A stretch of DNA of 64,000 bases from Chamaelirium japonicum (Eukaryota > Streptophyta > Magnoliopsida > Liliales > Melanthiaceae): contig OX393550.1 in assembly GCA_947650365.1 (NCBI GenBank), forward strand, positions 97,354,519 to 97,418,518, in the 5' to 3' direction. How positions within the stretch are numbered: the stretch's first letter is position 1; the number at the start of each line of letters is the position of its first letter. Both the position numbers and the translations under genes were made by a program. Shown here piece by piece: positions 10,170-21,913 of this stretch. Under the pieces are notes generated by a model. The model made no database searches. It was not told the origin of the DNA and saw only the letters and a program-made list of their open reading frames with translations.

Positions 10170-12783
10170 TTGATTTATTAAAAGAAGTGGGATTTGTAAT
10201 TTATTAAAAAAAAGTCGTACTTTCATTTGAAAAGATTGTGCTTTTTATTCTTACAAAATAGCCCTCATATTAATGTCAATATGTTGTTCGGATTATGGTT
10301 GCTCATGTGCTCGCTTAGCGCCTTTCACCTAAGGCGTGGCTCAGACACCTAGGCGACTGCCCACTAAAGAACACCCACCCACTAGGACCTCTAAAACACT
10401 AAGGCAAGCACCCATGCATCGCCTTGACTTCACTGTAACCTATCAAGACAAGGTTTTTAAGCAAACTTGAGTTTTTAAGTAGTGAACTATATGTAGTGGA
10501 TTCCACATATCCTTTCTTCCTATTTCATCTTCAGGCTTAATATCATCTTTCACTTCTCCATCCATCCTTCATCGTTCAGGAAAAAATAAAATAGCATGAA
10601 GATTTCCCTTAAAGATTTCTTGTTTTTCTCTAAGTCCGAGTTTTGCTTATTGGAAAACTTTACTACTAAGGCAATGAAGCAGTGGGATATGTAGTTTATT
10701 AAAAAAGGAAAGCCTTACTTTCATTTAAAAAGGATATGCATTTTATTCGCCCCTCATATTAATGTCAATATGTTGTTCGGATTATGGCTGCCCATGTGCC
10801 TACAACCTTTCACCTAAGGTGCACCTAGCACCTAGGTGACAGCCCAATAAAGACCTCCCGACCAGGTGACCACCTACCCACTATGACCTCTAAAATGCCT
10901 AGACGGGAACCCATGCATCGCCTTGACTTCACTGTAAGCTATCAGGACAAGGTTATTAGGTAGAGTTCAGTTTTTAGCTCTGTTACCAAAAACTTTGATT
11001 TTTTGAAAAAGTCGCGATTAAACGTTACCGAAAACTTTAGTTTTAAACGTTCGCTGAGCGACCCTTTCCCAAATTTTTGAAAAAAAAAAGTCATGATTTT
11101 GATTTTTCAGGTTTTATTCCCGATTTACACATTTTAATCTCGATTAATTGCGTTTTAATCATGTCATGTACTACTCAAAAACCCTGTTGTAACATCTATG
11201 TATCAATATATTGTATGTCTCTACTGTTGTGTCCCATCTCTTTCCTGACATTCCCAATTTTTTTCCGATTTTTCCGACTTCTTCCCTAGCAAATTTTTCC
11301 TGATTTCCGACTTGGCAACTATGGTTTTAAGTACTAAACATATGTGGTGGATTCCATATATCCTTTCTTCCTTTCTCATCTTCAATCTTAATATCATCTT
11401 TCCCTCTTCCATCCACCCTTCATCTTTCAGGTGGAAAGAAAAGAGCATGAAGATTTCCCTTAAAATATTTTTCTTTTCTTTAAGTCTAATTTTTGCCTGT
11501 TGGAAAACTTAACTTCAAAGACAATGAAGGGAACAATCCAAACCCAAATTTGATGTGAACATGCACCTACTCCACAAGGGGAAGCTTCCAACAAAAACTC
11601 CTGTTAGATAACCAATACCATGACCTAATGTCGCGAATCAATGTTAGAACAAACGTAAAAGCTAAATTCCAAATACCCAGCACAACCCTCCATTAGTTTT
11701 AATCACGGTAGGTGGTCGTGGAAAAGGGTATTACCATCTGCCCTTGCTTCGCAGTTTTCTTGATCTCCGCGATGAGCTTCTTCTCCTGGGTCTGCAATCC
11801 CTGCCTCTCCCTCTCTATGTCTCGGATGGATCTGTCCAGCATTCTCTTGTTCTCCCGCAGTAGCTCTGCGATCATCACAGCAACCATTGGATTCCCAATC
11901 AAAACCACACCTTTTAGGGCTAGAATACACCGAAATACACCAAAATCATGAAAAAGAAGAAGAAGGGAAATCATCATCATCTAGTTCTATCCACGATTGG
12001 AATCGAAGGGGATCGATGCGAGAACCGGGATTCGATGGGCACACGATGGAGAGGAGCAATCGATAATCTTTAGAGAGATCGAAGATCGGATCGTCGCCAT
12101 GGATCGAGAATCGGGACGAGTACCTGCGGGGGTTTTCTTCTTGCCGAAGAGGAAACTCATGGCGGCGGGTGCAGATCGACGCCGAGGGATCCGCCGCTTT
12201 GCTCCGATCAAAAGCCCTCCGATCTTTCCCTCTGCAACGCGGTTTTCAACGGTTATAATGGACGTTGTACTTGGAGGCCCCCTGGTACTGAGGTTCCTTG
12301 CGTCAAATGACAACGTAACTAAGTAGGAAAATACTTTTTAGCCCGAATTTTCAACCAGAATGACGTGTCCTCATCACATCCGTCCGTTTCACTCAGCCCT
12401 CCGATCGGCAGGCAAATTTGATGCCACGTCATTCTGGTTGACCGGCGGGCAATGGGAAGCTGTGATTGGATGCCACTTTTCGGGTGGAATAGCACTTCTC
12501 AACTAGGTATATTGGCCCTACTTGGTAGGGGTAGACATGTCAAAGGGCAGGATTGCGGTCAAACCGGGCTTAACCCTTTGTTTTAGGAGGTTGGCCCTAG
12601 CCCTTCAGTGCCATAAAATAATAGGCCCTAGCTCAAACCTTCAAGGGCCAGAGTCGATCAAGGACCAAATTAATATCACTAAGATAAGAATTATCAACAT
12701 ATCTATTTATTCAGTTTAGACCTTTAAGAAATTGTAAAATCTTTTTTTTTTCTCCCTAAACTACACTTATGTCAATGCACGGC
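10170..12783. repeat. Segmental duplication, copy A (contains VPS2 exons 1-2)
   Basis: Sequence from about 10,430 to 12,783 is repeated at about 13,180-16,233, offset by 2,726-2,742 bp, with high identity by eye. Within the block, a roughly 0.5-kb subunit (GTGGGATTTGTAATTTATTAAA followed by a CACCTAAGGCG region) occurs at about 10,182, 10,678 and 13,424. A related segment is at 11,312-11,520. The right part (from 12,529) resembles a non-autonomous hAT-like insertion starting TAGGGGTAGACATGTCAA. Confidence 0.8.
11735..12160 (-). CDS. VPS2: VPS2/CHMP2 coding exons 1-2, copy A
   Basis: Exon 1 (12,160-12,124) encodes MSFLFGKKKTPA and ends in phase 1 at GCAG|GTACTC. Exon 2 (11,865-11,735) starts after a TCGCAG acceptor and encodes ELLRENKRMLDRSIRDIERE through KTAKQGQM, ending ATG|GTAATA. 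Joined, they give 56 residues matching the basic N-terminal first helix of plant VPS2.1 without a gap. They continue in frame into the exon at 4,487-4,383. The reading frame is intact. Copy B (14,463-14,891) is equally intact, so the sequence alone does not say which pair the gene uses. This copy is the closer to exon 3. Confidence 0.85.
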
Positions 12784-13178
12784 TTTGTTGCCTCAGGCCC
12801 GCATGCCACGTGAATCCTTCCCCCCTTTGCACGTCTCCTTTCTTTCTCTTGTCTTCTTTTACCCTTCCACCTCTATAAAAATACTTCATAAACCCTAATA
12901 GCCGACTGATTGACTGATGAAATTTTGAAACCCTAATCGAAGAAGCGAGTTCGCTTGTTCAGAAATCTTATATGACGGATCCTCTCGCTTCTCATTCTCT
13001 TCTACTCTCCGCAAGCTTCTTCCTCGCCACCACGCCCTAGTGTACGGCTTCGCAGAAATCTTATATGACGGATCCTCTCGCTTCTCATTCTCTTCTACTC
13101 TCCGCAAGCTTCTTCCTCGCCACCACGCCCTAGTGTACGGCTTCGCAGAAGATATGACGGATCCTCTCGCTTCTCATT
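12778..13178 (+). repeat. Promoter-like module, copy 2, with internal 93-bp tandem duplication
   Basis: It repeats 8,262-8,560 (including the TATA at about 12,874). The segment AAATCTTATATGACGG...GGCTTCGCAG (93 bp) is then duplicated head to tail at 12,963-13,055 and 13,056-13,148, with a third partial copy to 13,178. It lies exactly between the two large duplicated blocks, so it may mark the joint at which the duplication arose. Confidence 0.7.
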
Positions 13179-14462
13179 GTGACCTATCAAGCCAAGGTTT
13201 TTAAGCAAACTTTAGTTTTTAAGTAGTGAACTATATGTAGTGGATTCCACATATCCTTTCTTCCTTTCTCATCTTCAGTCTTAATATCATCTTTCACTTC
13301 TCCATCCACCCTTCTTCTTTCAAGAAAAAAGGAAATAGCATGAAGATTTCGCTTAAAGATTTCTTGTTTTTCTTTAAGTCCATGTTTTGCTTATTGGAAA
13401 ATTTTACTCCTAAGACAATGAAGCAGTGGGATTTGTAATTTATTAAAAAAAGGAAAGCCTTACTTTCATTTAAAAAGGTTATGCATTTTATTCAACCCTC
13501 ATATTAATGTCAATATGTCGTTCGGATTATGGCTGCCCATGTGCCTACAACCTTTCACCTAAGGCGCACCTAGGTGACAGCCCAATAAAGACCTCCCGAC
13601 CAGGTGACCACCTGCCCACTATGACCTCTAAAATGCCTAGACGGGGAACCCATGCATCGCCTTGACTTCACTGTAAGCTATCAGGACAAGGTTATTAGGC
13701 AGAGTTTAGTTTTAAGCTCTGTTACCAAAAACTTTGATTTTTTGAAAAAGTCGCGATTAAACGTTACCAAATACTTTAGTTTTACGTTCACTGAGCGACT
13801 CTTTCCCAAATTTTTGAAAAAAAAAGTCATGATTTTGATTTTCACGTTTTATTCCCGATTTACACATTTTAATCTCGATTAATCGCGTTTTAATCATGTC
13901 ATGTACTGCTCAAAAACCCTGCTGTAACATCTATGTGTAAATATATTGTATGTCTCTACTGTTCGTTTCCCGTCTCTTTCCTGACATTCCCAATTTTTTT
14001 CCAATTTTTCCAACTTCTTCCCTAGCAAATTTTTTCATGATTTCCGACTTGGCAACTATGGTTTTAAGTCCTAAACATATGTGGTGGATTCCACATATCC
14101 TTTCTTCCTTTCTCATCTTCAATCTTAATATCATCTTTCCCTCTTCCATCCACCCTTCATCTTTCAAGTGGAAAGAAAAGAGCATGAAGATTTCCCTTAA
14201 AACATTTTTCTTTTCTTTAAGTCTAATTTTTTCGTATTGGAAAACTTAACAATGAAGGGAACAATCCAAACCCAAATGTGATGTGAACTTGCCCCTACTC
14301 CACAAGGGGAAGCTTCCAACAAAAACTCCAGTTAGATAACCGATACCATGACCTAATGTCACGAATCAATGCTAGAACAAACGGAAAAGCTAAATTCCAA
14401 ATACCCACCACAACCCTCCATTAGTTTCATTCACGGTAGGTGGTCGGGGAAAAGGGTATTAC

Positions 14463-14891
14463 CATCTGCCCTTGCTTCGCAGTTTTCTTGATCTCCGCGA
14501 TGAGCTTCTTCTCCTGGGTCTGCAACCCCTGCCTCTCCCTCTCTATGTCTCGGATGGATCTGTCCAGCATTCTCTTGTTCTCCCGCAGTAGCTCTGCGAT
14601 CATCACAGCAACCATTGGATTCCCAATCAAAACCACACCTTTTAGGGCTAGAATACACCGAAATACACCAAAATCACGAAAAAGAAGAAGAAGAAGGGAA
14701 ATCATCATCATCTAGTTCTATCCACGATTGGAATCGAAGGGGATCGATGAGAGAACCGGGATTCGATGGGCACACGATGGAGAGGAGCAATCGATAATCT
14801 TTAGAGAGATCGAAGATCGGATCGTCGCCATGGATCGAGAATCGGGACGAGTACCTGCGGGGGTTTTCTTCTTGCCGAAGAGGAAACTCAT
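14463..14891 (-). CDS. VPS2: VPS2/CHMP2 coding exons 1-2, copy B
   Basis: Exon 1 (14,891-14,855) and exon 2 (14,593-14,463) encode the same 56 residues as copy A with the same splice sites (GCAG|GTACTC; TCGCAG acceptor; ATG|GTAATA). Both frames are open, so either copy could feed exon 3 at 4.4 kb. Alternatively, copy B could be a 5' gene stub ending in intron 2. The minus-strand upstream sequence is also duplicated for roughly 600 bp, so the proximal promoter probably travelled with it. Confidence 0.8.
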
Positions 14892-15458
14892 GGCGGCGGG
14901 TGCAGATCGACGCCGAGGGATCCGCCGCTTTGCTCCGATCAAAAACCCTCCGATCTTTCCCTCTGCAACGCGGTTTTCAACGGTTATACCGTGTACTTGG
15001 AGGCCCCCTGGTACTGAGGTTCCTTGCGTCAAATGATGACGTAACTAAGTAGGAAAATACTTTTTAGCCCGAACTTTCAACCAGAATGACTTGTCATCAT
15101 CATATCCGTCCGTTTCACTCAGCCCTCTGATCGGCAGGCAAATTTGATGCGACGTCATTCTGGTTGACCGGCGAGCAATGGGAAGCTGTGATTGGATGCC
15201 ACTCTTACGGTGGAACAGTACTTCTCAACTAGGTATATTGGCCCTACTTGGTAGGGGTAGACATGTCAAAGGGCAGGATTGCGGTCAAACCGGACTTAAC
15301 CCTTTGTTTTAGGAGGTAGGCCCTAGCCCTTCAAGGGCCAGAGTCAATCAAGGGCCAAGTTAATATCACTAAGATAAGAATTATCGACATATCTATTTAT
15401 TCAGTTTAGACCTTTAAGAAATTGTTAAATCTTTTTTTTTCCTCCCTAAACTACTCTT

Positions 15459-16203
15459 TTTTTTTCTTTTTCTTTTTTTTTTTGAAGGGTAAAAAACTAA
15501 TCTATTACTGGAAAATAAAGGCAGTTACAGGACACGGCTTGTCTCTGAGTGAGCAAGCAGACCACACGACCTAATAGGCCACAACAACAAGAAAATCCTA
15601 TCTCATCGCACGGAGAGCAGACCAACATGGTAGCCCCCGGACTTGAGGTAATACCCAACACTCACCTAAGACTATCACAATAGCACAATGAACCAGAACT
15701 CTGACTTCACTAACTGGCCCCCCTGCTCCTCGTAACCCTATCAGACTGACCCTTAGGCCAGGATTCTTTAGCTCGGGCCTGAAACTCTGGATTCGGCATG
15801 GTAAGGATAGTGGGGCAGTTGGCAAGATGAGGAGGCAATTTCTTGTACTGATCAAAAGAATGATCAACGCCTGCCTGCTCCACTCGATCTGGAGCCTCCC
15901 CATCCTGAGCAAGATCCTGAAAAACCCCTGAATCCGGTTCTTCAGATAGCCCCGTCGTATCCTGCCATAAACGAGCCCTCAAAACCTGCTTCCGACGAGA
16001 TCGTTGAAGAGTAGGAATAGTTACGTTGGGACTTCCTTCTCGTTGGCTTCGCCAACCAGGATGCTTCTTAGCACCTCCAACTACGACCCCACTCCCACTA
16101 TCGAGAGCTAACACAATCGGTCTCTCCTCCTCACTAGCTGAACTCTTAGTTTGGACAACAACCCCTTCATTCTCTAGCGTAATATTGCCTGCAATCATTG
16201 CAA
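15459..16203 (-). mobile_element. LINE-like retroposon with 16-bp target duplication
   Basis: The direct repeat TCCCTAAACTACTCTT flanks it (15,443-15,458 and 16,204-16,219). The left end is T-rich (a poly-A-like 3' tail on the minus strand), as expected of target-primed insertion. The minus strand carries an open frame at about 16,198-15,710 (162 aa) with a hydrophilic, Arg/Ser-rich composition that could be LINE ORF1-derived. No endonuclease or RT is present. Copy A of the duplication holds the uninterrupted target (12,761-12,777, one mismatch). Confidence 0.8.
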
Positions 16204-16233
16204 TCCCTAAACTACTCTTATGTCAATGCATTT

Positions 16234-18429
16234 AGGCTTTTGGCATTCATTTAAAATCTCACTCATTTATTTATGCTTGAGACTAATAATACAGCTTAAA
16301 AAGTATTATAAGTGTTATATAATACTTCTAATATTAATATATCCAAACTTGATAACTCCAATTCCTATAGGGTTACAATAAGTGACCGATTAATTACTAA
16401 TTAGTCCCACTTAGTCGTTGGTTTAGCCACTTAATAAGTATTATATATATTATATAATTTATGTATATGGAGGGCAGGGCCTAGTAGGGTCAGGCCATAG
16501 GTTTTCCTAGCCCGGCCCTCTTCTTGGAGGGCTTATGAAAACTGGACCCGGTCTGGCCCTCAGGCCCTTGGTCGGTAGGGCTTTAAAAGGCATTAGAGGG
16601 CCGGGTCGGGCAAGATACCCTTTCCAAAGGGCCAAATTGACAAGCCTAGGTAGGGGTGCAACTTGGGTCAGGTAAAACCTGTTCCTACTCGACCTAGATG
16701 AGTTGGTAACTTGGGTTGGGTGCGTTCGAGTATTCTGAGCAAATAAGTTTGTTCGGTTGTAAGTTTTGTGGAATCTACTAAATATGGATCGGGTCTAGAT
16801 TGAGGCTCGGGAAGACCCGATCCAACTCGAGAACTGAACTCATATATATACGGCTAATAGATGACGAGTCAATGTATTAATGTCACGAGTTTGGACTTGG
16901 GTCAGATAAAACTCGTATAAATCAAAATTGTATTATCAACCCTCTGAAATCATCCAAACCTTACATATCGACGCCGGTAGTTAACTTACATGTAAATTGA
17001 GAGAATATTTCTAAAATATTCATTTATTTGGATATTATTTCATTAACTTAAATGAAAGTGACCAATTGCCGAATGTTTCAATTACTTAAACAAACCTGAT
17101 TTTTTTTTTTATTGAATGTCGGCTTCATCCAAAACCAACATGAACCTAATTCAAGTCTAACTTGGACCTAACCTAAATTATTCTCACTTTAGAAAGGTAT
17201 TTTGGCCATTAAGAGAAAAATACAAAGAAAATAGAAAATAAAATTAATTGTTTAAAACTAATGACCAAATAACGGCATATTCAAAGAAGATTCCTTAGTT
17301 TAGTTCACCCACCTAAGTCCTGACTTTTCAATATTTTATAATCACCATCTTATTATGAATACGGTTGGCTAACTTTAGTGATCCACCATTCATTAGAATC
17401 ACACAATAAGACACCTAGTTCTCCTTAGAAAGTATAGAATTTTTACAGACTACTTGTGTTACTTAGGGCTCAACGCAAACCATCCAATCTACCTAGATTT
17501 AGGTTTTAATAGATTGCACTGTTGGCATGTCAAAGTGGAGAACACTAAACCTAGGGTTCATAACACATCCTAGGATTGTAGTTATAGTCAACTAGCAATA
17601 GAAGCAATATGGTCATGGTTGACATTCACTAAGAACAGTTTCCTCTCTTGATTCTGTTTGATGTATTCTAGTTACATCAATACAAGCTAACTTAGTATCT
17701 CATATTGATGGCCGAGATAGGCCACCTCTTCTGAATGTGAAGGTCCACATACTCGAGTCACCTCAACCATAATAATATGGACTAGTGAATTTATGCATCT
17801 CGTGCACAAGGGTTTGTGAGTTTTAGTAATATAAGTCTAATCAAATGTCAGGCATATTGTGATTGGCATGTAGGACACACCAACCCCAATATTCACACCA
17901 CAGGCCAGATAGCAGCCACCACTGGTGAGGAGGGAGTAGGAGGTGGTAAAGGAGGACAACAACACCTTATATCAGTGTATCACACCCCCAGCCCGATGAC
18001 AACCACCACCAACCAGTACATCGCACCCCAGGTGCGATGCGAGTTGCCGTCGGTGAGAAAGGAGAAGAGATTGGACCTAAATATTAGGGGAAAGAAGGGA
18101 GGGAGACAACCAAAGGTGCCTCACGTACGTGTTGGCAACGTGACCTTAGGGACACTCGTTACCCATACCACGTCTTACTATACCATAGTTCACAGAGACT
18201 ATATAATGTACTTATTTGTATCCTCCACCCCTATACAAGTGATTATCAACATTGTTTCTAGCATTGTTTCATAGGTCCAAATCTAACTTGAACCTAACCC
18301 GACTGGATAATGTGGGGAAAAATTTTCGTGCAATCTTGATCGAGAACCTCACCCACAATTTTTGATTGAATGTTGATGGCACCCAAACCCTAAACACCAA
18401 AGCAAAAAATATTATCCCAAAGAATTAGA
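16234..18429. other. Non-coding stretch
   Basis: A/T-rich sequence. GGTTGGGT- and GGCCCGGCCC-rich patches at 16,460-16,830 resemble the ends of small non-autonomous elements. The open frame at 17,816-18,274 has no recognisable domain and is not called as a gene. Confidence 0.4.
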
Positions 18430-18945
18430 TGTTACAATTGGTGAGGTCTACAGCTCGTAAAAACCAATAGTTAAGCTATGTATGGTTGATAATATAAGAT
18501 TGCATCCTGGTACGTACCTTAGTACGTGTTCTGACTACAGAACAGAGGGTCATGGCTACATGGTAATCCTCTTAAGTGGGAGACTCAAGAGACCGGTCCC
18601 ATGTAACCTAAATACGTTCACAGCTCTAATTAGGGTTGGTCGCCCTATCAGGATAAGCTGTTGGGATGACAGAGCGTGGGTATCTCCACCGCTGTTATTA
18701 CCAGGCACAGTGTCTGTGGGCGAACAGAACCAACATGGTGCACAGATCGGTGAGCAGACATCGGTGCACTAAACCGTGTTTCTACTTAGGGTAAAACGAT
18801 CCTAAACCCTAAGTAACCTTGTCTGGTGGACTAACCAGTTGTGTGGTGCTTTTGGCGCACCAATGTGTGAGGATCCGGATGCAGTGATCCAAAACCATGG
18901 TGTACTGGGTTACCCGGCTGGCGTTGCATCAGCGTGTCACTCTTG
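18430..18945 (+). repeat. Copia left LTR (homologous part)
   Basis: Begins TGTTACAATTGGTGAGG and aligns with 40,762-41,276. Homology stops after GTGTCACTC. The left LTR therefore seems to have lost its remaining roughly 1.5 kb, which also removed any recognisable primer-binding site. Confidence 0.75.
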
Positions 18946-19677
18946 GAGAACGATGGTGATCCAGTAAAGCGTCAGGAGATCGTATACAGAGGCTTGCACC
19001 GGATCGAGGAGCCTTGCGAAGGAGACAGAGAGCCTACGCTTTGCTAGTCAGGTTCAGGGGTTGGACCCTGACCTTGATTCAGTTGTGTGGTTGTTTCTTT
19101 CTACTGTTCTTTATATTTATGTAGAGAACCCCGATGCGATAATTTAATTATCAGTGTGTTAGAGGGATGCCCTTTCCCCTCGGGTCCAAGCGACCTTATT
19201 AGGATAGGATTCTACTAGTGACGCCTATTATTTAATTGACCCTTGATGATAGTATAAATTTCTTACATTTGGTTATGCCACCATTAGGTCAACACCCGAT
19301 TAGTCGGGTATGCCTATTTGGCCAGCATCGAAACCTAGAATGAGTTGGAATTCTACTATGACATCAATCGTCAAATTTATAAGCGAGGCGCCATGGTAAT
19401 GGAAGACCTTTCCTGCCAGTCTGACCTTAGGCTAGGCTCCAGAGCATTAGCGTGATAGCTAGGTTTGCAAACCATCGATGTTCTTGGGATATGTAATGTG
19501 ACCCTTGAGTGGAGAAATCCACTCGAGGCAGGGACTATGATATTCCGATATTGATTAATGCTTTGCAAAAGGCTTGAAATGCTAGTGGGAGCACGGTATG
19601 ACCAGGGTCTAGTTTTTAGGTTGTCGTGACCTTAGTATACACTCATACTTGTATAAAATAACCCTCAAATTTAATAA
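18946..19677. other. Copia internal region left of the Tat insertion
   Basis: No clear coding motif. It lies between the truncated left LTR and the Tat target site. Confidence 0.4.
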
Positions 19678-19682
19678 GGGAT
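19678..19682. repeat. Target-site duplication GGGAT (left)
   Basis: GGGAT here is repeated at 36,714-36,718 immediately after the other end of the Tat element. This 5-bp direct repeat is typical of LTR-retrotransposon integrase. Confidence 0.95.
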
Positions 19683-21900
19683 TGTATGCGCAAAAAAAGG
19701 TACGGGTCGGCTTTATTGCACAAAACGAGATTACAATTGTGGCCGGGACCCGGGTTGCTCGGGTGTAGCGAGTCCGGGTTGCGGCGAGTTTTGATCAGGG
19801 GATTGTGGGAAAGATCTTCTGGGGGATCCCTTTGATCCGCGTCTCCACGTGGTGTTCGTGCGAGAGCGCTGAAGGGGCTGCCCAGGACAGGGGTTTTACA
19901 GGGAGAGGGTTTTGGAGAGGCTAAGGAATGTCCACCGTTGCTTTGTCCCTTCCGTGCTTCGCGCTTTCTCGGCTAGGGGGTTTTCGGCTTCGTTCCTCGG
20001 TCTTCGCGTCTTCCTCGTTCCTTGCTTGACCTCGGTGTCCTTGATCGTCGGTTCGCGGCGTCGATCGAGCTTTTGGCGTTGGCTTTGGCTTTGGCTTTTT
20101 GGCTTTGGCTTGGCTCCGGAGTGGCTCTGGCTTTTGCTTTGCTTCGGCGCTTGCACTTGGACGTAGCTGGGAGAGACTTGCGATGCTTTCGTTCTTCCGG
20201 ACTTCGCGTCGTATCGGCTAGAACGTGCGGTGCTTTTGCTCGTGGCCGGCGTAGTCGCTTGGCTTTGGCTCTTGCTTTGCTTTGGCGCGGGCTTTACTGG
20301 GGCTTTGCTTTGGCTTCTTGCGTTGCTTTAGTTTTGGCGTTTACTCGATCTTCTTCTTCGAACGACGTGGGCTACTTCTCCGGTGCTTCGACGGTTTGCG
20401 TGTCAACGGGACTTCTCTTCTTCTCCGGGCTTCTTTGGCGTGATCGGGGTCGAAGAATGCTTTCGAAGATGGTGGGGGTAGCACCGATCTCCGTGCGACG
20501 GTTGTAGCGTCGGCTTTTGTTGATGAAGACGACGGGGGTGGCGACGCTTCAGATGATCTGCTCCAGGCTTTCTTCTTCGTGGATGGCGCAGGCGTTAGTC
20601 GAAGACGACGGGGTGATGACGCTTCGCTTCTCTCCTCCGGGCTTTGGGGCTTGATCGGGATCGAGGGCTTGTTGGAGACGACGGGGTAGTGCCGCTCCTC
20701 TTCTTCTCCGGGCTTTTGGGCTTGATCGGAGTCGAAGCTTGTTGGAGACGACGGGGTAGTGCCGCTCCTCTTCTTCTCCGGGCTTTTGGGCTTGATCGGA
20801 GTCGAAGCTTGTTGGAGACGACGGGGTAGTGCCGCTCCTCTTCTTCTCCGGGCTTTTGGGCTTGATCGGAGTCGAAGCTTGTTGGAGACGACGGGGTAGT
20901 GCCGCTCCTCTTCTTCTCCGGGCTTTTGGGCTTGATCGGAGTCGAAGCTTGTTGGAGACGACGGGGTAGTGCCGCTCCTCTTCTTCTCCGGCCTTTTCTT
21001 CTGGCGTCCTCGGAGTCGAAGGGTTCTTCTTCTCCGAGCTTTCTTCTTCGTGAACGGAGTCGAAGGGGTGATCGTCGTGCGCAAGGGTCTTCACGTTGAT
21101 GAGGACTTTCAGTAAGCCGATCCCTCGGGACAGGCTTGACTGTGCCTCGTGAAGCCTTGGGTCGATGAAGAAGCGTGCTCTCTTCTGCAGAGCTCTGGCG
21201 CTTCGTCTTCAATTTCTCGACCATTTTTTCCTTCCCCCACCCCCTCTATTTATAGGCAAAGAGGTGGGGAGAGAGATATGGAAACTTTTTAATTTTAAAT
21301 CCCTTTTGTATCTCTCTCATAATTACCCGGATTTTATTCATCCATTGATGAAGGGAATAACATTTAATTGTTTTCCTTTTCTGGCGGGTGCAATTATGGC
21401 TGGATTTTGCGCACGAAATCGATGGCGATCGGGCGCTTCGTCTTGTGCGTCGGATCGAGGGATCGGCGCAGATCCGCGTGTGTGCAGACGTCATACGCTA
21501 CCTCCCCCCGCGCATGGCGGTATTCTTTCCTTTTCTTTCTTTTCTTTCCTTTTCTTTTCTTTCCTTTTCTTTTCTTTCCTTTCTTTTCTTTCCTTTTTCT
21601 TTTCTTTCTTTTTCTCCCCTTTCCTTGCAGGGCCGGCCGGCCCCCCATGGGGTTCGGGTCCTACTAGGGCCGGCCCCATGTGGCTTGGGTCCTAGTAGGG
21701 ACCGGCCCCCATGGGGTTCGGACCCTAGTAGGGGCCGCCCCCCCCCCCCCCTTGGCGCATGGGGTCCGGGTCCGCATCGGCGCGCGCGAGTCGGGTTTGA
21801 ATCCATGTCGGTGCGCGCGAGTTGGGTCCGTGTGTCGGGTTTGCATCCGCGTTGGCACACGTGAGTCGGGTTCGGGTCCGACGAAATTCGTGTGTCTACA
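19683..21900 (-). repeat. Tat 3' LTR (left copy)
   Basis: 2,218 bp with TG/CA ends. On the minus strand it contains a TATA box (21,255-21,246, CTATAAATAG), a pyrimidine tract (21,521-21,620) and five copies of a 70-bp tandem unit (about 20,641-20,995). Confidence 0.95.
20641..20995 (-). repeat. 70-bp tandem repeat in LTR, five copies
   Basis: GTTGGAGACGACGGGGTAGT recurs at 20,671, 20,741, 20,811, 20,881 and 20,951. The right LTR has four copies (35,555; 35,625; 35,695; 35,765). Because 70 is not a multiple of three and the unit has no stop in any minus-strand frame, three long overlapping frames result. One of them (21,224-20,595, 209 aa) starts at an ATG about 30 nt from the TATA box, essentially at the expected transcription start. 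Confidence 0.95.
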
Positions 21901-21913
21901 AATGCCCCCTCAA
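21901..21913 (-). other. Polypurine tract (probable)
   Basis: On the element strand TTGAGGGGGCATT directly abuts the 3' LTR start TGTAGACACG. A G-rich tract at this place is where plus-strand DNA synthesis is primed. Confidence 0.7.

Larger units (their letters stand above)
13180..16233. repeat. Segmental duplication, copy B (contains VPS2 exons 1-2 and a LINE-like insertion)
   Basis: Second copy of the block at about 10,430-12,783. It differs by small indels and by a retroposon at 15,459-16,203. After the insertion the copy resumes for only about 15 bp beyond the target site (ATGTCAATGCA), which sets the right edge of the duplication near 16,233. Confidence 0.8.

Noticed and set aside
12529-16640. 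Full-length hAT element from TAGGGGTAGACATGTCAA to TTGACAAGCCTA
   Set aside because: The ends are only loosely inverted and the flanks do not give an 8-bp duplication. Kept only as a remark within the duplication entry.
17816-18274. 152-codon plus-strand frame before the copia LTR
   Set aside because: No recognisable domain or start context, and it lies in A/T-rich intergenic sequence.
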